DNA of 64,000 nt, from positions 2,108,001 to 2,172,000 of the forward strand of contig NZ_CP044532.1 of NCBI RefSeq assembly GCF_026427775.1, read 5' to 3'. Within the stretch, counting starts at the first letter, position 1. Each line of letters starts with the position of its first letter. A model generated the notes under the pieces. It worked only from the letters and a program-made list of their open reading frames with translations. It was not told where the DNA came from and did no database searches. This DNA comes from Arthrobacter sp. CDRTa11. Its GTDB lineage: Bacteria; Actinomycetota; Actinomycetes; Actinomycetales; Micrococcaceae. Both the position numbers and the translations under genes were made by a program. Of this stretch, positions 53,121-60,864 are shown piece by piece.

Positions 53121-53864
53121 ATGGGACGCATGACAGAGAAGATCGTCTTTTCTACAGGCGCAGCAAGCGGTATCGGGCTTGCCGCTGCGAAGGCCTTGGT
53201 GGCGGAAGGAGCCATCGTCTACGCGACAGACATAACGGAGGACCTGCCCCCGAACATCGAAGACGTGGGAACTAACGGCAAGGTCTACTTCCGACACTTG
53301 GATGTCAGAAACGAAACAGCAGTATCCGAACTGCTGGACTCGATAGTGCAGACTCATGGCAGACTCGACGCTGCCTTCAACAACGCCGGCATCCTGCTGG
53401 CATCCCTCGAACAGGAATGGGACGCGAAGGACTTTCAACGATGCATGGACATCAACGTCACCGGCGTGATGCTCTGCCTGAAACATGAGCTCCGTGTGAT
53501 GACACCTCAAACCTCAGGATCCATCGTCAATACTGCATCCATAGCAGGTATTGTCGGGATCTCTGGGGCCGTGGCCTATTCCGCCAGCAAGCACGCTGTT
53601 GTTGGCATGACCAAGGCGACTGCGCTCAGCAGTGCAACCGTAGGCATCCGTGTCAACTCGGTCTGCCCTGGGCCCACCGACACGCCTATGACCGAAGTTT
53701 CCAGAAAACGACGAGGGTCCGGGAAAGCCATCGGCGGCGTACCACTCGGCCGAAGTGCCGACCCTGCCGAGATGGCGGAGGCAGTTCTCTGGCTTTTGTC
53801 CGACAGTTCGTCTTACGTCACTGGCCAAGCCCTCGTTGTTGATGGTGGCTACACCGCCGGATAG
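53121..53864 (+). CDS. Short-chain dehydrogenase/reductase
   Basis: 247 residues. SDR motifs are STGAASGIGLAAAKALVAEG, AFNNAGILLASLEQEWDAKD, and the Tyr-x-x-x-Lys in VAYSASKHAVVGMTKATALS; the C-terminus SDSSSYVTGQALVVDGGY is typical. The Asp after the second strand (ATDITE) suggests NAD preference. It follows the amidohydrolase gene by 42 bases, with GAAAGG before ATG at 53121, and may be last in the importer operon. In 4,5-cleavage pathways an NAD(P) dehydrogenase is needed after LigAB, but the known enzyme (LigC) is not an SDR, so that role is speculative. Confidence 0.9.
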   Translation: MGRMTEKIVFSTGAASGIGLAAAKALVAEGAIVYATDITEDLPPNIEDVGTNGKVYFRHLDVRNETAVSELLDSIVQTHGRLDAAFNNAGILLASLEQEWDAKDFQRCMDINVTGVMLCLKHELRVMTPQTSGSIVNTASIAGIVGISGAVAYSASKHAVVGMTKATALSSATVGIRVNSVCPGPTDTPMTEVSRKRRGSGKAIGGVPLGRSADPAEMAEAVLWLLSDSSSYVTGQALVVDGGYTAG

Positions 53865-53889
53865 TCGCCGGTAGCGAGGGGGGCCTCCT

Positions 53890-53908
53890 ATGCGACATGG
53901 TGTCGCAT
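53890..53908 (+). terminator. Short hairpin after the SDR gene
   Basis: ATGCGACA (53890-53897) and TGTCGCAT (53901-53908) are exact complements with a three-base loop TGG, 26 bases past the SDR stop. No T-run follows, so this may be an mRNA 3' structure or a protein-binding palindrome. It separates the importer operon from the ring-cleavage operon. Confidence 0.45.
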
Positions 53909-53971
53909 TAACCCCGCCAAAGTTCAATCACGGTGCCGGATGTTCTTCGTTCGAGCGGTAGATAACGTCGA

Positions 53972-54015
53972 GATACAGGTTCTCAGGAGCCCTGATACAG
54001 GGTCTTAGGAGCCCT
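53972..54015 (+). repeat. Two tandem 22-bp repeats in the ring-cleavage operon promoter region
   Basis: Copies at 53972-53993 and 53994-54015 are contiguous, begin GATACAGG and end AGGAGCCCT, and match at 20 of 22 positions. The 22-bp period is about two helical turns, which would place two regulator dimers on the same face. The junction of the copies creates operator 4. Confidence 0.8.
53981..53997 (+). promoter_or_regulatory. Operator 4: inverted repeat before the ring-cleavage operon
   Basis: TCTCAGG-AGC-CCTGATA, same 7-3-7 architecture as operators 1-3 with one substituted base in the left half. It ends 49 bases upstream of the GTG at 54046. A weaker copy (TCTTAGG-AGC-CCTCGAG, 54003-54019) follows one repeat later. 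Confidence 0.6.
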
Positions 54016-54045
54016 CGAGACGCCCACTCAGTGAAGAAGGTTACC

Positions 54046-54792
54046 GTGCAAACGAAGCTCCCAGTTCTGCCCACCGAAACCAAGAAAGCAGAAGGACCGC
54101 CTCCCGATGTTGCAAGTGCCGCTGAAGAACGGGCCACCCGACTGGGCGCCCTACGAGCATTGGACACCTGTTCAGTCTCCGATGCTCTTGACACTCTGCA
54201 CCTAGCGGGTGCTGTCACTGGCATTCATCCCATGTGGGAACCAGGGCATGTTGTGGCGGGAGTGGTCCGCACTGTGGCCGTGGCCCCCAAATCCACCGAC
54301 GGCGCGGCAGCCCACGTGGCCACAGCTCTAGTGGCAACCGCTGAGCCCGATGACGTGATCGTAATTGATAACCACGGTCGAATCGACGTCTCGTCGTGGG
54401 GAGGGCTTCTCGCTGAAGCTGCCGTGCACCGCGGTGTTGTGGGGGTCATCGTCGACGGAGCATGCCGCGACATAGGGGAGTGTGAGGATCTCGGCCTGCC
54501 CCTGTACTCGCGCGCTGCCGTTCCCGTGAGCGCCCGGGGACGACTGGTGCAAAAGGCCATGGATGTTCAGATCCAGGTCGGTCACGTCTCAGTAATGTCG
54601 GGCGACCTGGTGATCGCCGACCGCAACGGCATCGCATTCATCCCCTACAGCCAAGTGGACGCCGTTCTCGACCTTGCACGCCGAATTACTGAGCGTGAGA
54701 CGGCCATGAGCGCAGCGGTCCGCTCCGGAAGGAGCGTGCTGGACGTCATGCACGACTCCCAGTTCCCATCCATTGAAGTGAGCAAAAATTGA
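54046..54792 (+). CDS. RraA-like aldolase (HMG/CHA aldolase family), copy 1
   Basis: 248 residues from GTG at 54046, preceded by GAAGAAGG; GTG at 54031 is an alternative without a good ribosome binding site. The RraA/HMG-CHA aldolase fold is shown by LGALRALDTCSVSDALDTLH, VVGVIVDGACRDIGECEDLG and GDLVIADRNGIAFIPYSQVD. The RD-IG-E sequence carries the Arg-Asp pair and the following acid known to bind pyruvate and metal in active aldolases such as LigK. It could split 4-carboxy-4-hydroxy-2-oxoadipate to pyruvate and oxaloacetate. Of the three tandem copies it is the one that keeps the full motif. Confidence 0.85.
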   Translation: MQTKLPVLPTETKKAEGPPPDVASAAEERATRLGALRALDTCSVSDALDTLHLAGAVTGIHPMWEPGHVVAGVVRTVAVAPKSTDGAAAHVATALVATAEPDDVIVIDNHGRIDVSSWGGLLAEAAVHRGVVGVIVDGACRDIGECEDLGLPLYSRAAVPVSARGRLVQKAMDVQIQVGHVSVMSGDLVIADRNGIAFIPYSQVDAVLDLARRITERETAMSAAVRSGRSVLDVMHDSQFPSIEVSKN

Positions 54793-55442
54793 ATGATTCG
54801 ATCATCGGTGCATTGGCAGGTTTTTCCACTGCGACGCTATCTGACGCCCTTGACCGGCTGGGCCGGCCCGGAGCCGTTTTCGACCTTCCTCCGTTGGGCT
54901 CCCATTTGAGTATGGCTGGTCGGGCGTACACCGTGCGGTATGTCCCTGCCGCATTTCCTCCCGGAACAGTAGGGGACTACCTTGATGACGTCCCTGAAGG
55001 TGCCGTGGTCGTCCTCGACAACCAAGCCCGCACGGATTGCACCGTGTGGGGGGACATCCTTACAGCAGTAGCTAGTGCACGTGGCGTGGCCGGGACGCTC
55101 ATTGACGGTGTGTGTCGCGATACGAAGCGTGCATTCGACCTGTCCTATCCGATCTACAGCCGAGGGCACTTCATGCGCACCGGCAAAGATCGCGTCGAAG
55201 TCGCTGCAGTCCAGGAAACCGTCAGCATCGGCGGGACGCAGATCAAACCCGGAGATCTGATCGTCGGTGACCGCGACGGCGTCGTCGTTATTCCGAGGGA
55301 TTGCGAGGACGACGTACTTGAGTTGGCCCGCGAAATTCATGAACGCGAGGAGGGCATCCTGGCCCGGGCGCTAGCAGGGGCAACCATCGCAGAGGCGCGA
55401 GCGGCTTTCGGATACCACAGCCTGCAGCGGCGACAGGCATGA
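54789..55442 (+). CDS. RraA-like protein, copy 2
   Basis: 217 residues from TTG at 54789, which overlaps the previous stop by four bases (TTGA). The family pattern is STATLSDALDRLGRPGAVFD, GVAGTLIDGVCRDTKRAFDL and GDLIVGDRDGVVVIPRDCED. The Arg-Asp pair is kept but the acidic residue expected three positions after the Asp is Arg (RD-TK-R). That position binds metal in HMG/CHA aldolases, so this copy may be inactive as an aldolase, form mixed oligomers with copy 1, or do a related reaction. Confidence 0.82.
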   Translation: MNDSIIGALAGFSTATLSDALDRLGRPGAVFDLPPLGSHLSMAGRAYTVRYVPAAFPPGTVGDYLDDVPEGAVVVLDNQARTDCTVWGDILTAVASARGVAGTLIDGVCRDTKRAFDLSYPIYSRGHFMRTGKDRVEVAAVQETVSIGGTQIKPGDLIVGDRDGVVVIPRDCEDDVLELAREIHEREEGILARALAGATIAEARAAFGYHSLQRRQA

Positions 55443-56149
55443 GCAAGCGAAGAGCCGTTGCCGATATCGACCTGCAGCAGGGCGTAATTGCCGACGAGCT
55501 TCTGGATATGGGCTCGGCAACACTGTACGAAGCTTCCGGCATCGATTGTTACCTGAACCCGACGTTTCAGCCCGCCTGGGCAGGGGCGCAATTCGTCGGC
55601 CGGGCGCTCCCTGTCCTCGCAGCTAGCGGGGACAATCTAGCCCTTCACTGGGCCCTCGCCCTTGCTCGTCCCGGAGACGTGCTCGTCGTGGACGGTGGCG
55701 ACGAGGACTGTGGCTACTTCGGGGAAGTCATGGCAGTAGCTGCCCAAGCCAGAGGTATCGCTGGGGTCATCATCGATGGCGGAGTCAGGGACACACGACA
55801 ACTGGAAGCACTCAAATTCCCGGTATTCAGCACGCGAGTTGCAATTCGTGGAACAAATAAGAAGTGGGCCGGCAGCATTGGTCCGACGCTTACGCTACGA
55901 GGTCGGCCCATCTCCCGCGGTGACCTTGTCGTCGCGGACAGGGACGGCATTGCCGTACTTCCCTCATCGCGCATCTCCGAGGTTGTGGAGGCGGCCCGTC
56001 AACGGACAGCAGTTGAAGACGCATACATGCAGCGGCTTCGCGAGGGCGAATTGACGCTGGACGTATTTGGCTTCCGGGACATTGACGAACCGCTGATCAC
56101 AACAGCAAATCCCATCCTGTTAGATCCTGGAAATGAGGTCGCAAAATGA
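55439..56149 (+). CDS. RraA-like protein, copy 3
   Basis: 236 residues, overlapping both neighbours by four bases. The family features are DMGSATLYEASGIDCYLNPT, GIAGVIIDGGVRDTRQLEAL and GDLVVADRDGIAVLPSSRIS. Again Arg-Asp is present but the following acid is replaced (RD-TR-Q). It is more divergent in its N-terminal half than copies 1 and 2. Decarboxylase or isomerase-type activity toward a beta-keto or hydroxy acid is possible; nothing in the sequence decides. Confidence 0.82.
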   Translation: MSKRRAVADIDLQQGVIADELLDMGSATLYEASGIDCYLNPTFQPAWAGAQFVGRALPVLAASGDNLALHWALALARPGDVLVVDGGDEDCGYFGEVMAVAAQARGIAGVIIDGGVRDTRQLEALKFPVFSTRVAIRGTNKKWAGSIGPTLTLRGRPISRGDLVVADRDGIAVLPSSRISEVVEAARQRTAVEDAYMQRLREGELTLDVFGFRDIDEPLITTANPILLDPGNEVAK

Positions 56150-56538
56150 AACGCAAAGCCATCGATGTTCCAGGGCTTGGCCATGGCGGCGCCCCTATCC
56201 CTCAAGCATGTGTCGTCGGCGGGCTGCTCATGTCCGGCGGCATCAGTGGCATGGACCCTGCCACCGGGCAGATCCCTGAAGAACTGCCAGAACAGATCAC
56301 CCATCTCTTTTCGAATGTGCACTTGGTCCTCAAACAGGCAGGAGGAACGCCGGACGACATCATCAAAATGACGTTCTTCGTCCGTGACCGCAGCGTGCGT
56401 CCCCTGCTTGACACCCACTGGGTGCAAATGTTCCCCGATGCGCAAACCCGGCCCGCCCGGCACTTGCTTATCGTCGAGCTGCCAGGCGCGTTAGCGATTC
56501 AATGTGAAATCTTCGCCAACCTCGAAGGATCCCTCTGA
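56146..56538 (+). CDS. RidA/YjgF family deaminase
   Basis: 130 residues, the usual RidA length. The features are GLLMSGGISGMDPATGQIPE, DDIIKMTFFVRDR and PDAQTRPARHLLIVELPGAL with the substrate-binding Arg. Family members include 2-aminomuconate deaminases of aminophenol and nitroaromatic pathways as well as 2-aminoacrylate deaminase. Placed inside an extradiol ring-cleavage operon, the former kind of role (removing an amino group from a ring-opened intermediate) is attractive but unproven. It overlaps the preceding gene by four bases and the following by one. Confidence 0.88.
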   Translation: MKRKAIDVPGLGHGGAPIPQACVVGGLLMSGGISGMDPATGQIPEELPEQITHLFSNVHLVLKQAGGTPDDIIKMTFFVRDRSVRPLLDTHWVQMFPDAQTRPARHLLIVELPGALAIQCEIFANLEGSL

Positions 56539-57578
56539 TGATTATTGATTCCCACGCCCATTTGGTCGCCCCTGAGGCGCTCTACGCCTATCGTGCACAC
56601 CTTCAGGCCAGCGGTGGCTTCCATATCGGTCAACCTAAAATCACTGATTCGATGATCGCCGAAACAGCCGCCAGCAATGTCCAGACAATGGACGAAGTCG
56701 GCACGCACATGCAATTGCTCTCACCGCGCCCGTTCCAGCTGGGCCACTCCATGGAGCCCTCAATCCTTGTTGAACCGTGGGTGGCGGCTCACAACGACAC
56801 CATCAGCCGCACCATTGCCGCGTATCCTGACCGGTTCGCAGGCGTTGCAGCACTACCCATCACTCCAGGGGCACCGGTGAAAAACGCATTTCGAGAGCTG
56901 AACCGAACCGTCGAAGAACTTGGATTTGTTGGGGTGCTCGTCAACCCGGATCCATTCGAAGGCAAGGGAACAGCCCCTACTCTCGGGGACCGCTACTGGT
57001 ACCCCCTGTACGAGAAGCTTGTCGAGCTGGACGTTCCCATGCAGGTCCACTCCGCCGGTTGTTTCTCAGGTCGGGAAACGTACAGTGAGCACTTCATCAC
57101 CGAGGAGTCCATCGCGATCCTGTCGCTGCTTCGCAGCGATGTTTTCAAGGATTTCCCCACTTTGAAGGTCATCATTTCTCACGGCGGAGGATCCGTGCCC
57201 TATCAGCTCGGCCGCTGGCAGGCGGAGCGACTGCATCCTTGGCTCGGGGGATCGGATGACGCAGAGCGATTCGAAGTCTCCCTTCGCCGGTTCCATTTCG
57301 ACACCGTGCTGCACTATCCGCCGGCGCTGGAACTGTTACTCAAGACCGTGGGAAGTGACCGCGTGCTCTTCGGCACGGAGCGGCCAGGAAGTGGCACAGC
57401 ACACAACCCAGCCACCGGCCGGCCCTTCGACGACCTTAAACCGGTGCTCGAGTCGTTCGATTTCTTGCAGCCTGCCCAGCTCGAGGCGATCTTCGAAGCC
57501 AACGCACGTAAGGTCTTCTCGCGCCTAAGCATCAAGTCGGGCAAGACCTCCTCGACAGGCCAGGAGGTATCCGCGTGA
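56538..57578 (+). CDS. Amidohydrolase-superfamily hydratase, 4-oxalomesaconate hydratase-like
   Basis: 346 residues. Metal site DSHAHL at residues 4-9, with further ligands around His171 (MQVHSAG) and His215 (VIISHGGGSVPYQLGRW). The layout, including GFVGVLVNPDPFEGKGTAPT and VLFGTERPGS, follows LigJ, the 4-oxalomesaconate hydratase of protocatechuate and gallate 4,5-cleavage. That enzyme adds water to give 4-carboxy-4-hydroxy-2-oxoadipate, the substrate of RraA-type aldolases encoded upstream. ACMSD-type decarboxylases share the fold and are the main alternative. Confidence 0.82.
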   Translation: MIIDSHAHLVAPEALYAYRAHLQASGGFHIGQPKITDSMIAETAASNVQTMDEVGTHMQLLSPRPFQLGHSMEPSILVEPWVAAHNDTISRTIAAYPDRFAGVAALPITPGAPVKNAFRELNRTVEELGFVGVLVNPDPFEGKGTAPTLGDRYWYPLYEKLVELDVPMQVHSAGCFSGRETYSEHFITEESIAILSLLRSDVFKDFPTLKVIISHGGGSVPYQLGRWQAERLHPWLGGSDDAERFEVSLRRFHFDTVLHYPPALELLLKTVGSDRVLFGTERPGSGTAHNPATGRPFDDLKPVLESFDFLQPAQLEAIFEANARKVFSRLSIKSGKTSSTGQEVSA

Positions 57579-57946
57579 GCGCCGAAGAACGAATCAAGGC
57601 TGAGGACATCCCTGGAACCTTCGTTTTCAACGGCCGGCGCTCACGCGATGGATTCCCACTTAACAGCATGGGTGCCGCGCTCAACGATGAGGCCAACCAG
57701 GCATCTTTTGCCAAAGATCCCGAAGAATTCATGGAACGCTTCGGCCTATCGAATGAGCAGAAGGAGGCCGTACGGGCCAGGGACTGGCTCAAGATGGTCG
57801 AACTCGGCGGGAACGTGTACTTCATCTGCAAAATCGGAGTCAGTGACGGCATTCCGGTCCCCCAGGTGATCGCAGAAATGGCAGGAAAAACGCCTGAGGA
57901 GTTTGCGGCGATGATGCGCAATGGTGGAAGGAACCCCAATGGCTGA
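57575..57946 (+). CDS. ligA: LigA-type alpha subunit of extradiol dioxygenase
   Basis: 123 residues from GTG at 57575 (AGGAGG upstream, four-base overlap with the previous stop). It matches the protocatechuate 4,5-dioxygenase alpha chain: RSRDGFPLNSMGAALNDEAN, EFMERFGLSNEQKEAVRARD, LGGNVYFICKIGVSDG and AAMMRNGGRNPNG. The subunit caps the active site of the LigB-type beta chain encoded next. It overlaps ligB by eight bases. Confidence 0.9.
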   Translation: MSAEERIKAEDIPGTFVFNGRRSRDGFPLNSMGAALNDEANQASFAKDPEEFMERFGLSNEQKEAVRARDWLKMVELGGNVYFICKIGVSDGIPVPQVIAEMAGKTPEEFAAMMRNGGRNPNG

Positions 57947-58778
57947 GCTTGTAGCTGGAATCGGTATCTCTCACGTACCATCCTTGGCGAGGGTGCTGGA
58001 GACCGACCGAACTGATTCATCGCCGGACACAGACTTTCTTGCCTTCCATGAGGCAGGGGAGTGGATTCGCGAAAAGAACCCTGACGTCGTAGTGGTGATC
58101 TACAACGACCATGGTTCAGCGCTCTCCTTGGAGTTCGTCCCCACCTTTGCAATCGGCGCTGCCAAGAAGTACCTCCCGGCAGACGAAGGACGCGGCCGCC
58201 GACCCGTGCCAGATTTTCCTGGTGACCAGGACCTCTCCTGGCATCTGATCGACAGCGTCGTACCCGAGGGCTTCGATCTGACTGTCTGCCAGCGACTGGA
58301 CGTGGACCACGGCCTCTCTGAGCCTCTCGTGAGTCTCTTCGGAACCCCTGAAGAGTGGCCCATGCGCGTGGTGCCTATCGCAGTCAACGTAGTACAGCAG
58401 CCGACACCCAGCGCGCAGCGTTGTTTCGATCTGGGTAAGGCCATCGGACGTGCCATCGCCAGTTATCCCGAAGACGTCAAAGTTGCGGTCATTGGAACCG
58501 GCGGTATGTCCCATCAACTTCAAGGGCAGCGGGCAGGCCACATCAATTCCGAATTCGACAGGATGTTCCTGAGCAAAATAGTCGAGGATCCCGACGCGCT
58601 TACCGCCCTGTCGAACATGGAGTACATCGACCTCGCCGGTTCGGAGGGTGCGGAGTTGGTCATGTGGCTCGTAATGCGTGGTGCCATGGACGCGACGGCC
58701 TCCGCAGTTCACTCCGGTTACCGCGTCCCCATCTCGAGCACAGCCGCCGGGGTAGTGACACTTGAGAATCCCCAATAA
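57939..58778 (+). CDS. ligB: LigB-type beta subunit, class III extradiol dioxygenase
   Basis: 279 residues from ATG at 57939 (GGAAGGAACC upstream). Probable iron ligands are His12 (GIGISHVPS), His58 (YNDHGSA) and an acid in the DLAGSEGAELVMW segment (Glu236 or Glu239), with the catalytic His near 192 in GTGGMSHQLQG. The closest named group is protocatechuate/gallate/3-O-methylgallate 4,5-dioxygenase. It opens a catechol ring next to the hydroxyls using Fe(II) and O2. Aminophenol dioxygenases are in the same superfamily, so an aminophenol-type substrate is conceivable given the nearby RidA gene. Confidence 0.9.
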   Translation: MAELVAGIGISHVPSLARVLETDRTDSSPDTDFLAFHEAGEWIREKNPDVVVVIYNDHGSALSLEFVPTFAIGAAKKYLPADEGRGRRPVPDFPGDQDLSWHLIDSVVPEGFDLTVCQRLDVDHGLSEPLVSLFGTPEEWPMRVVPIAVNVVQQPTPSAQRCFDLGKAIGRAIASYPEDVKVAVIGTGGMSHQLQGQRAGHINSEFDRMFLSKIVEDPDALTALSNMEYIDLAGSEGAELVMWLVMRGAMDATASAVHSGYRVPISSTAAGVVTLENPQ

Positions 58779-58858
58779 CTCTCCATCTTCGGGTTCACAC
58801 CTGGCAGCGCAGCTGGACACCTGATGGATCCCTCCCAGAGAAAAGGCAATACAACCTG

Positions 58859-60763
58859 ATGAAACATGACGTCGATAGTGAGATCTTGGAGGTCCCGGTT
58901 CTTATCGTCGGTGGTGGCCCAGCGGGGCTCACCATGGCCCTTGAATTGGCAAGGCGCGGTATTACCGGAATGCTGATTGAACGGCGTGACTTCACGTCGC
59001 ACTTTCCACGTGCCCACCTCCTCAACGTTCGAACCATGGAGACGTTCGCGGACGTCGGTGTCGCCGACGATATATACGCGCAATCGCCGCCAGAGGATCA
59101 GTGGCACCGTGCCGCATGGTATACCTCTCTTGCAGGTCCCACGCCTCTGCACGGTCAACGGATCGGGTATGTAGACGCGTGGGGAGGTGGCGGGGATCTT
59201 GCCGAATACGAGAAAGCGAGCCCCCGTAAGTTCGCCAACCTTCCCCAGATCAGGCTCGATCGAGTGCTAGCGGAACATGCCAAAATGAGGTGGCCGAACG
59301 CAATACGTTCGCGGACGGAACTTATTGACCTGGAGTACGACGAAGACCACGCAATCGCAACGGTCCTCGACCACGCCGGCGGAGCTACGTCCAAGATCAG
59401 AGCCCGCTACGTCGTTGCTGCAGACGGTGGTCGTACCCTCACGGGGTTGCTCGGCGTCAGTATGGAGGGACCGCGCGCGCTGATTGACCACGTTAGTGTC
59501 TACTTCAGTGCTGACCTGTCTGGGCACGCCGACGAAGAGGCGCTGCTTACCTACTTCGTGCGACCCGAAGGTCAGGGAAGTTTTGCCGGAGCTCTTCTTG
59601 GACTTGGCCCAAAGGAATGGGGGAAGAATTGCACCGAATGGCTCGTCGGCATGTCCTTCCACCTCAGTGACCCTGCTCTGGAAAGCGATTCCTCACTCAT
59701 CGAACGTGCCAAAGATCTGATCGGGATTGCTGACTTGGAAATGCAGGTGCATTCCGTCAGTCACTGGCAGTTCGAGGGCGTCGTGGCCGACCGTTTCCGT
59801 GTTGGTCCCGTCTTCATCGTCGGGGATGCAGCACACAGGCATCCTCCGACTGGCGGTCTGGGCCTGAATACCGCCGTAGGTGATGTCAGTAATCTTGCCT
59901 GGAAATTGGCATCAGTGCTGAAAGGCAACGCGAAGGAAACGTTGCTCGATACATACGAGCCGGAGCGACGCCAGATTGCTCTGCAGAACGTTGAACACTC
60001 CCTGCGAAACGCAGGACGTCATGCTCCCATTGCTGAAGCACTGGGGCTGCGCCGTGGCATCGGTATTGAGGAAGGGTGGAAGGAGGTCGGTTTATGGGCC
60101 AGCGACAGCCCCGAAGGTGAACGGCGTCGTGAGGCGGCGGCGGCGGCCATCGCCGCGAACCGGGAGAACTTCAGCCAGCTCAACATCGAGGCGGGGTTTT
60201 GTTATGAACAGGGCGCATTGGTTCCCGATGCTGTCCCGGCGCCGGTGAAACGATCTCCCGCGCAGTTCGTGCCGTCCTCGCGTCCTGGTCACCACCTGCC
60301 ACACGTTTGGGTGCAGCACGACGGAGCCAAAATCTCCACGACTGACCTAATTCAGCCAGAAGGACTGACGTTGCTGCTCAGTTCAGCCGGTTCGGCAGCA
60401 TGGGGTGAAGCTGCGGCGCTGATCTCATCGACCGGTGCTTGTCCAATCCACGTTGTAGTCATTGGTGAAGGCGGCGAGTATCAGGATCCCCAGAGAGACT
60501 GGGAGGCCGCTCGTGAGGTCCACGAGGGAGGAGCAATTCTCGTTCGCCCGGACCGACATGTGGCGTGGAGGGCTGTTGACCTTCCCTCAGATGTCCATTC
60601 GGAACTCAAGAAGGCCGTGGAACGGGTGATTGATCCCGTTGTGGTTCCGTCGGGAACAGATACGTTGGAGGAGATTGAGCGGATTACGGTGGCTGGCGAA
60701 GCCCTGCGAACGAACGAAAGTTCCCGTCAGGCCCGGATTTTCTCCGAACGCGGTACACCGTAA
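58859..60763 (+). CDS. FAD-dependent aromatic hydroxylase, TfdB/MhpA-like
   Basis: 634 residues. It has the FAD motif VLIVGGGPAGLTMALELARR, the Asp-Gly segment YVVAADGGRTLTGLLG and the second FAD motif VFIVGDAAHRHPPTGGLGLN, followed by a C-terminal thioredoxin-like domain (about 480-620). This is the phenol 2-monooxygenase / 2,4-dichlorophenol hydroxylase / MhpA group, which adds an ortho hydroxyl with NAD(P)H and O2. It would make the catechol-type substrate for the LigAB dioxygenase. An 80-base gap with GAGAAAAGG precedes the ATG; the operon may continue from ligB. Confidence 0.92.
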   Translation: MKHDVDSEILEVPVLIVGGGPAGLTMALELARRGITGMLIERRDFTSHFPRAHLLNVRTMETFADVGVADDIYAQSPPEDQWHRAAWYTSLAGPTPLHGQRIGYVDAWGGGGDLAEYEKASPRKFANLPQIRLDRVLAEHAKMRWPNAIRSRTELIDLEYDEDHAIATVLDHAGGATSKIRARYVVAADGGRTLTGLLGVSMEGPRALIDHVSVYFSADLSGHADEEALLTYFVRPEGQGSFAGALLGLGPKEWGKNCTEWLVGMSFHLSDPALESDSSLIERAKDLIGIADLEMQVHSVSHWQFEGVVADRFRVGPVFIVGDAAHRHPPTGGLGLNTAVGDVSNLAWKLASVLKGNAKETLLDTYEPERRQIALQNVEHSLRNAGRHAPIAEALGLRRGIGIEEGWKEVGLWASDSPEGERRREAAAAAIAANRENFSQLNIEAGFCYEQGALVPDAVPAPVKRSPAQFVPSSRPGHHLPHVWVQHDGAKISTTDLIQPEGLTLLLSSAGSAAWGEAAALISSTGACPIHVVVIGEGGEYQDPQRDWEAAREVHEGGAILVRPDRHVAWRAVDLPSDVHSELKKAVERVIDPVVVPSGTDTLEEIERITVAGEALRTNESSRQARIFSERGTP

Positions 60764-60783
60764 GCTGCCTCAAACAGCGAACC

Positions 60784-60829
60784 ATCTAGAGCGCGGATGT
60801 CCCGGTCGGCGGACATTCGCGCTCTAGAT
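60784..60829 (+). terminator. Strong stem-loop after the hydroxylase gene
   Basis: Arms ATCTAGAGCGCGGATGTCC (60784-60802) and its near complement (60811-60829) pair over 19 positions with one G.U pair and an eight-base loop. It lies 21 bases after the stop at 60763, and ACTTTGACG follows with only a short T-run. It probably ends or attenuates the ring-cleavage transcript before the DUF3237 gene. Confidence 0.65.
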
Positions 60830-60864
60830 ACTTTGACGTGCACTTGAGCGAAAGGAAAACGGAT

